Of a stretch of DNA of 15,410 nucleotides, positions 14,521 through 15,410 are shown in pieces. Position 1 is the stretch's first letter. Every line of letters begins with the position of its first letter. Source of the DNA: DASRRB01 sp036732755 (GTDB lineage Bacteria > Planctomycetota > B15-G4 > SIAN01); assembly GCA_036732755.1 (NCBI GenBank), contig DAINBU010000112.1, positions 1 through 15,410 of the forward strand, given 5' to 3'. The notes under the pieces were generated by a model. It saw only the letters and a program-made list of their open reading frames with translations, was not told where the DNA came from and made no database searches. The position numbers and the translations under genes are program-made.

Positions 14521-15130
14521 ACCGTTCGTCGTCGGCGGCCGGCTCCTGAACGTCGGCCGGAACTTCTGCCGCGTCGCCGTTCTGCGCTGCGCGTCCGAGC
14601 GCGCGGATCGCCATCAAATACGGCAGCGCCTCGCCGACGCTCGCCGATTGACCGCGCCGCTGCTCGATTCCGTTTCCGTTCGCGCCGTAGACGAGGGTCA
14701 AGGCGGCGAGGTCGGTCCGAACCCGTGAAGCCCGCTGCGTCCGGGCCGCGAAGAGCGTCGCGAGCGAAGCGCCGTCGGGCGCGAAGGTGAGCCGCTGCTC
14801 GAGCGCTTCGCAGCGGGCCGAAAGGTCGGCGCACTGCGCCGTCAGCTCGTCGCAGCGAGCCGACAACTCGTCGCGGAGGCGCCCCTCCTCGACGTCGACC
14901 GTCCGCACCGGCTCGGGCGCCCCTTCCGCCGGCGTGCTCGCCATCGTCCGCAGCGCCGCGACTTCGCCTTCGAGCTGGACGACCTGGCGACGCAGCGCGG
15001 CGACCTCGACGCTGGAATCGCCGTCGAACTGCGGACCTGGGGCTGACTGGCCCACGAAGAGGGCGACGGTCGTCGCGACCGCCGCCGCCCCGGCCGAAGC
15101 GAGGATCGTCGCCGCACTGCTGCGCACCAT
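14519..15130 (-). CDS. Membrane-anchored coiled-coil protein, function unknown
   Basis: A 203-residue protein of no recognised family. ATG 15130 is chosen because GGGAG (15138-15142) lies seven bases upstream and it begins with a hydrophobic segment (about 6-27) acting as a signal or membrane anchor; the longer open frame upstream looks non-coding. Two coiled-coil stretches follow: 41-63 (LRRQVVQLEGEVAAL) and 84-114. The second is built from heptads LSARCDE, LTAQCAD, LSARCEA and LEQRL, placing Cys at 93, 100 and 107, exactly seven apart, on one helix face. The C-terminal half is helical and ends in an acidic tail. It converges on the peptide genes with 28 bp between, and diverges from the acyl-CoA dehydrogenase. 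No link in function to either is evident. Confidence 0.7.
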   Translation of the reverse strand: MVRSSAATILASAGAAAVATTVALFVGQSAPGPQFDGDSSVEVAALRRQVVQLEGEVAALRTMASTPAEGAPEPVRTVDVEEGRLRDELSARCDELTAQCADLSARCEALEQRLTFAPDGASLATLFAARTQRASRVRTDLAALTLVYGANGNGIEQRRGQSASVGEALPYLMAIRALGRAAQNGDAAEVPADVQEPAADDER

Positions 15131-15271
15131 CGGCGTGCTCCCGTCGTTTCCTCGGACCTTTGCGCCCGGGCGATGCTCCGTCCCGGTCCGCGCCGCGTCA
15201 ATCGTGCCGCCTCCGTGCCGCCTCCGATATGTTCGACGCCCCGGACGGCGACGGAAGAGTGGGAGCGGCGC

Positions 15272-15410
15272 TTGGACTTCGAGCTCACGACCGAGCAGCG
15301 CGCGTGGCACGACGCCGCCGTCGAGTTCGCCCGGCGCCACCTCTGCACCGACCCGATCGCGCGCGACCGCGAACAGCTCGCCTGCAGCCGAGAGGCCCTG
15401 CCGCTCCGCT
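15272..15410 (+). CDS. Acyl-CoA dehydrogenase, N-terminal fragment (runs off window)
   Basis: The first 46 codons of a gene cut by the window end. The TTG start at 15272 has GGGAG (15261-15265) six bases upstream; the nearby ATG at 15229 is in another frame. The encoded start MDFELTTEQRAWHDAAVEFA, followed by RRHL and ARDRE, is the usual opening helix of acyl-CoA dehydrogenases, FAD enzymes that oxidise acyl-CoA thioesters at the alpha-beta bond. The catalytic region lies outside the window, so substrate class cannot be judged. It diverges from the coiled-coil gene across 141 bp. Confidence 0.75.
   Translation, partial: MDFELTTEQRAWHDAAVEFARRHLCTDPIARDREQLACSREALPLR

Overview
The window is very GC-rich bacterial DNA with dense coding, Shine-Dalgarno (SD) sites upstream of most starts, several GTG/TTG starts and frequent stop-start overlaps. 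The gene content fits an uncultured, respiring, high-GC bacterium of the deltaproteobacterial/Myxococcota/Binatota kind. It includes a ferredoxin-type 2-oxoacid oxidoreductase with fused gamma-alpha subunit, a Rieske/cytochrome b-c quinol oxidase, a PduO-type cobalamin adenosyltransferase, an NtrC-like fragment and a B12-type radical SAM enzyme. That placement is inference only; no rRNA, tRNA or other phylogenetic marker is present.

Layout. Positions 145-4396 (minus) hold a tight four-gene unit read right to left: a secreted concanavalin-fold-like protein, an M14 zinc-peptidase lipoprotein, a two-part GNAT acetyltransferase and a PIG-L-type deacetylase. It looks like an envelope or glycoconjugate-processing operon. 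pduO (4468-5070, plus) diverges from it. A 1-kb non-coding gap (5071-6068) lies between the convergent pduO and korB; it holds two inverted copies of a roughly 280-bp element with long internal inverted repeats. Part of a third copy lies at the left edge of the window. korA-korB (6069-8983, minus) diverge from a two-gene quinol oxidase (9182-11103, plus): a Rieske protein and one polypeptide joining cytochrome b, subunit IV and a c-type cytochrome.

Right part. A miniature NtrC-like protein (minus) converges on the cytochrome gene and diverges from a radical SAM gene (11725-14070, plus). Directly behind the radical SAM gene are two short genes, of 64 and 61 codons, for related acidic peptides. 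The radical SAM protein ends in a PqqD-like segment. This block is the best candidate for an undescribed system: a peptide-modifying (RiPP-like) locus with two precursors. A membrane-anchored coiled-coil protein (minus) and the first 46 codons of an acyl-CoA dehydrogenase (plus) finish the window.

The most notable non-coding signal is that the conserved edge of the repeat element lies about 40-60 bp past the stop codon of three different genes, always in the same orientation relative to the gene. This suggests a shared 3'-end or terminator-like element rather than randomly placed repeats.
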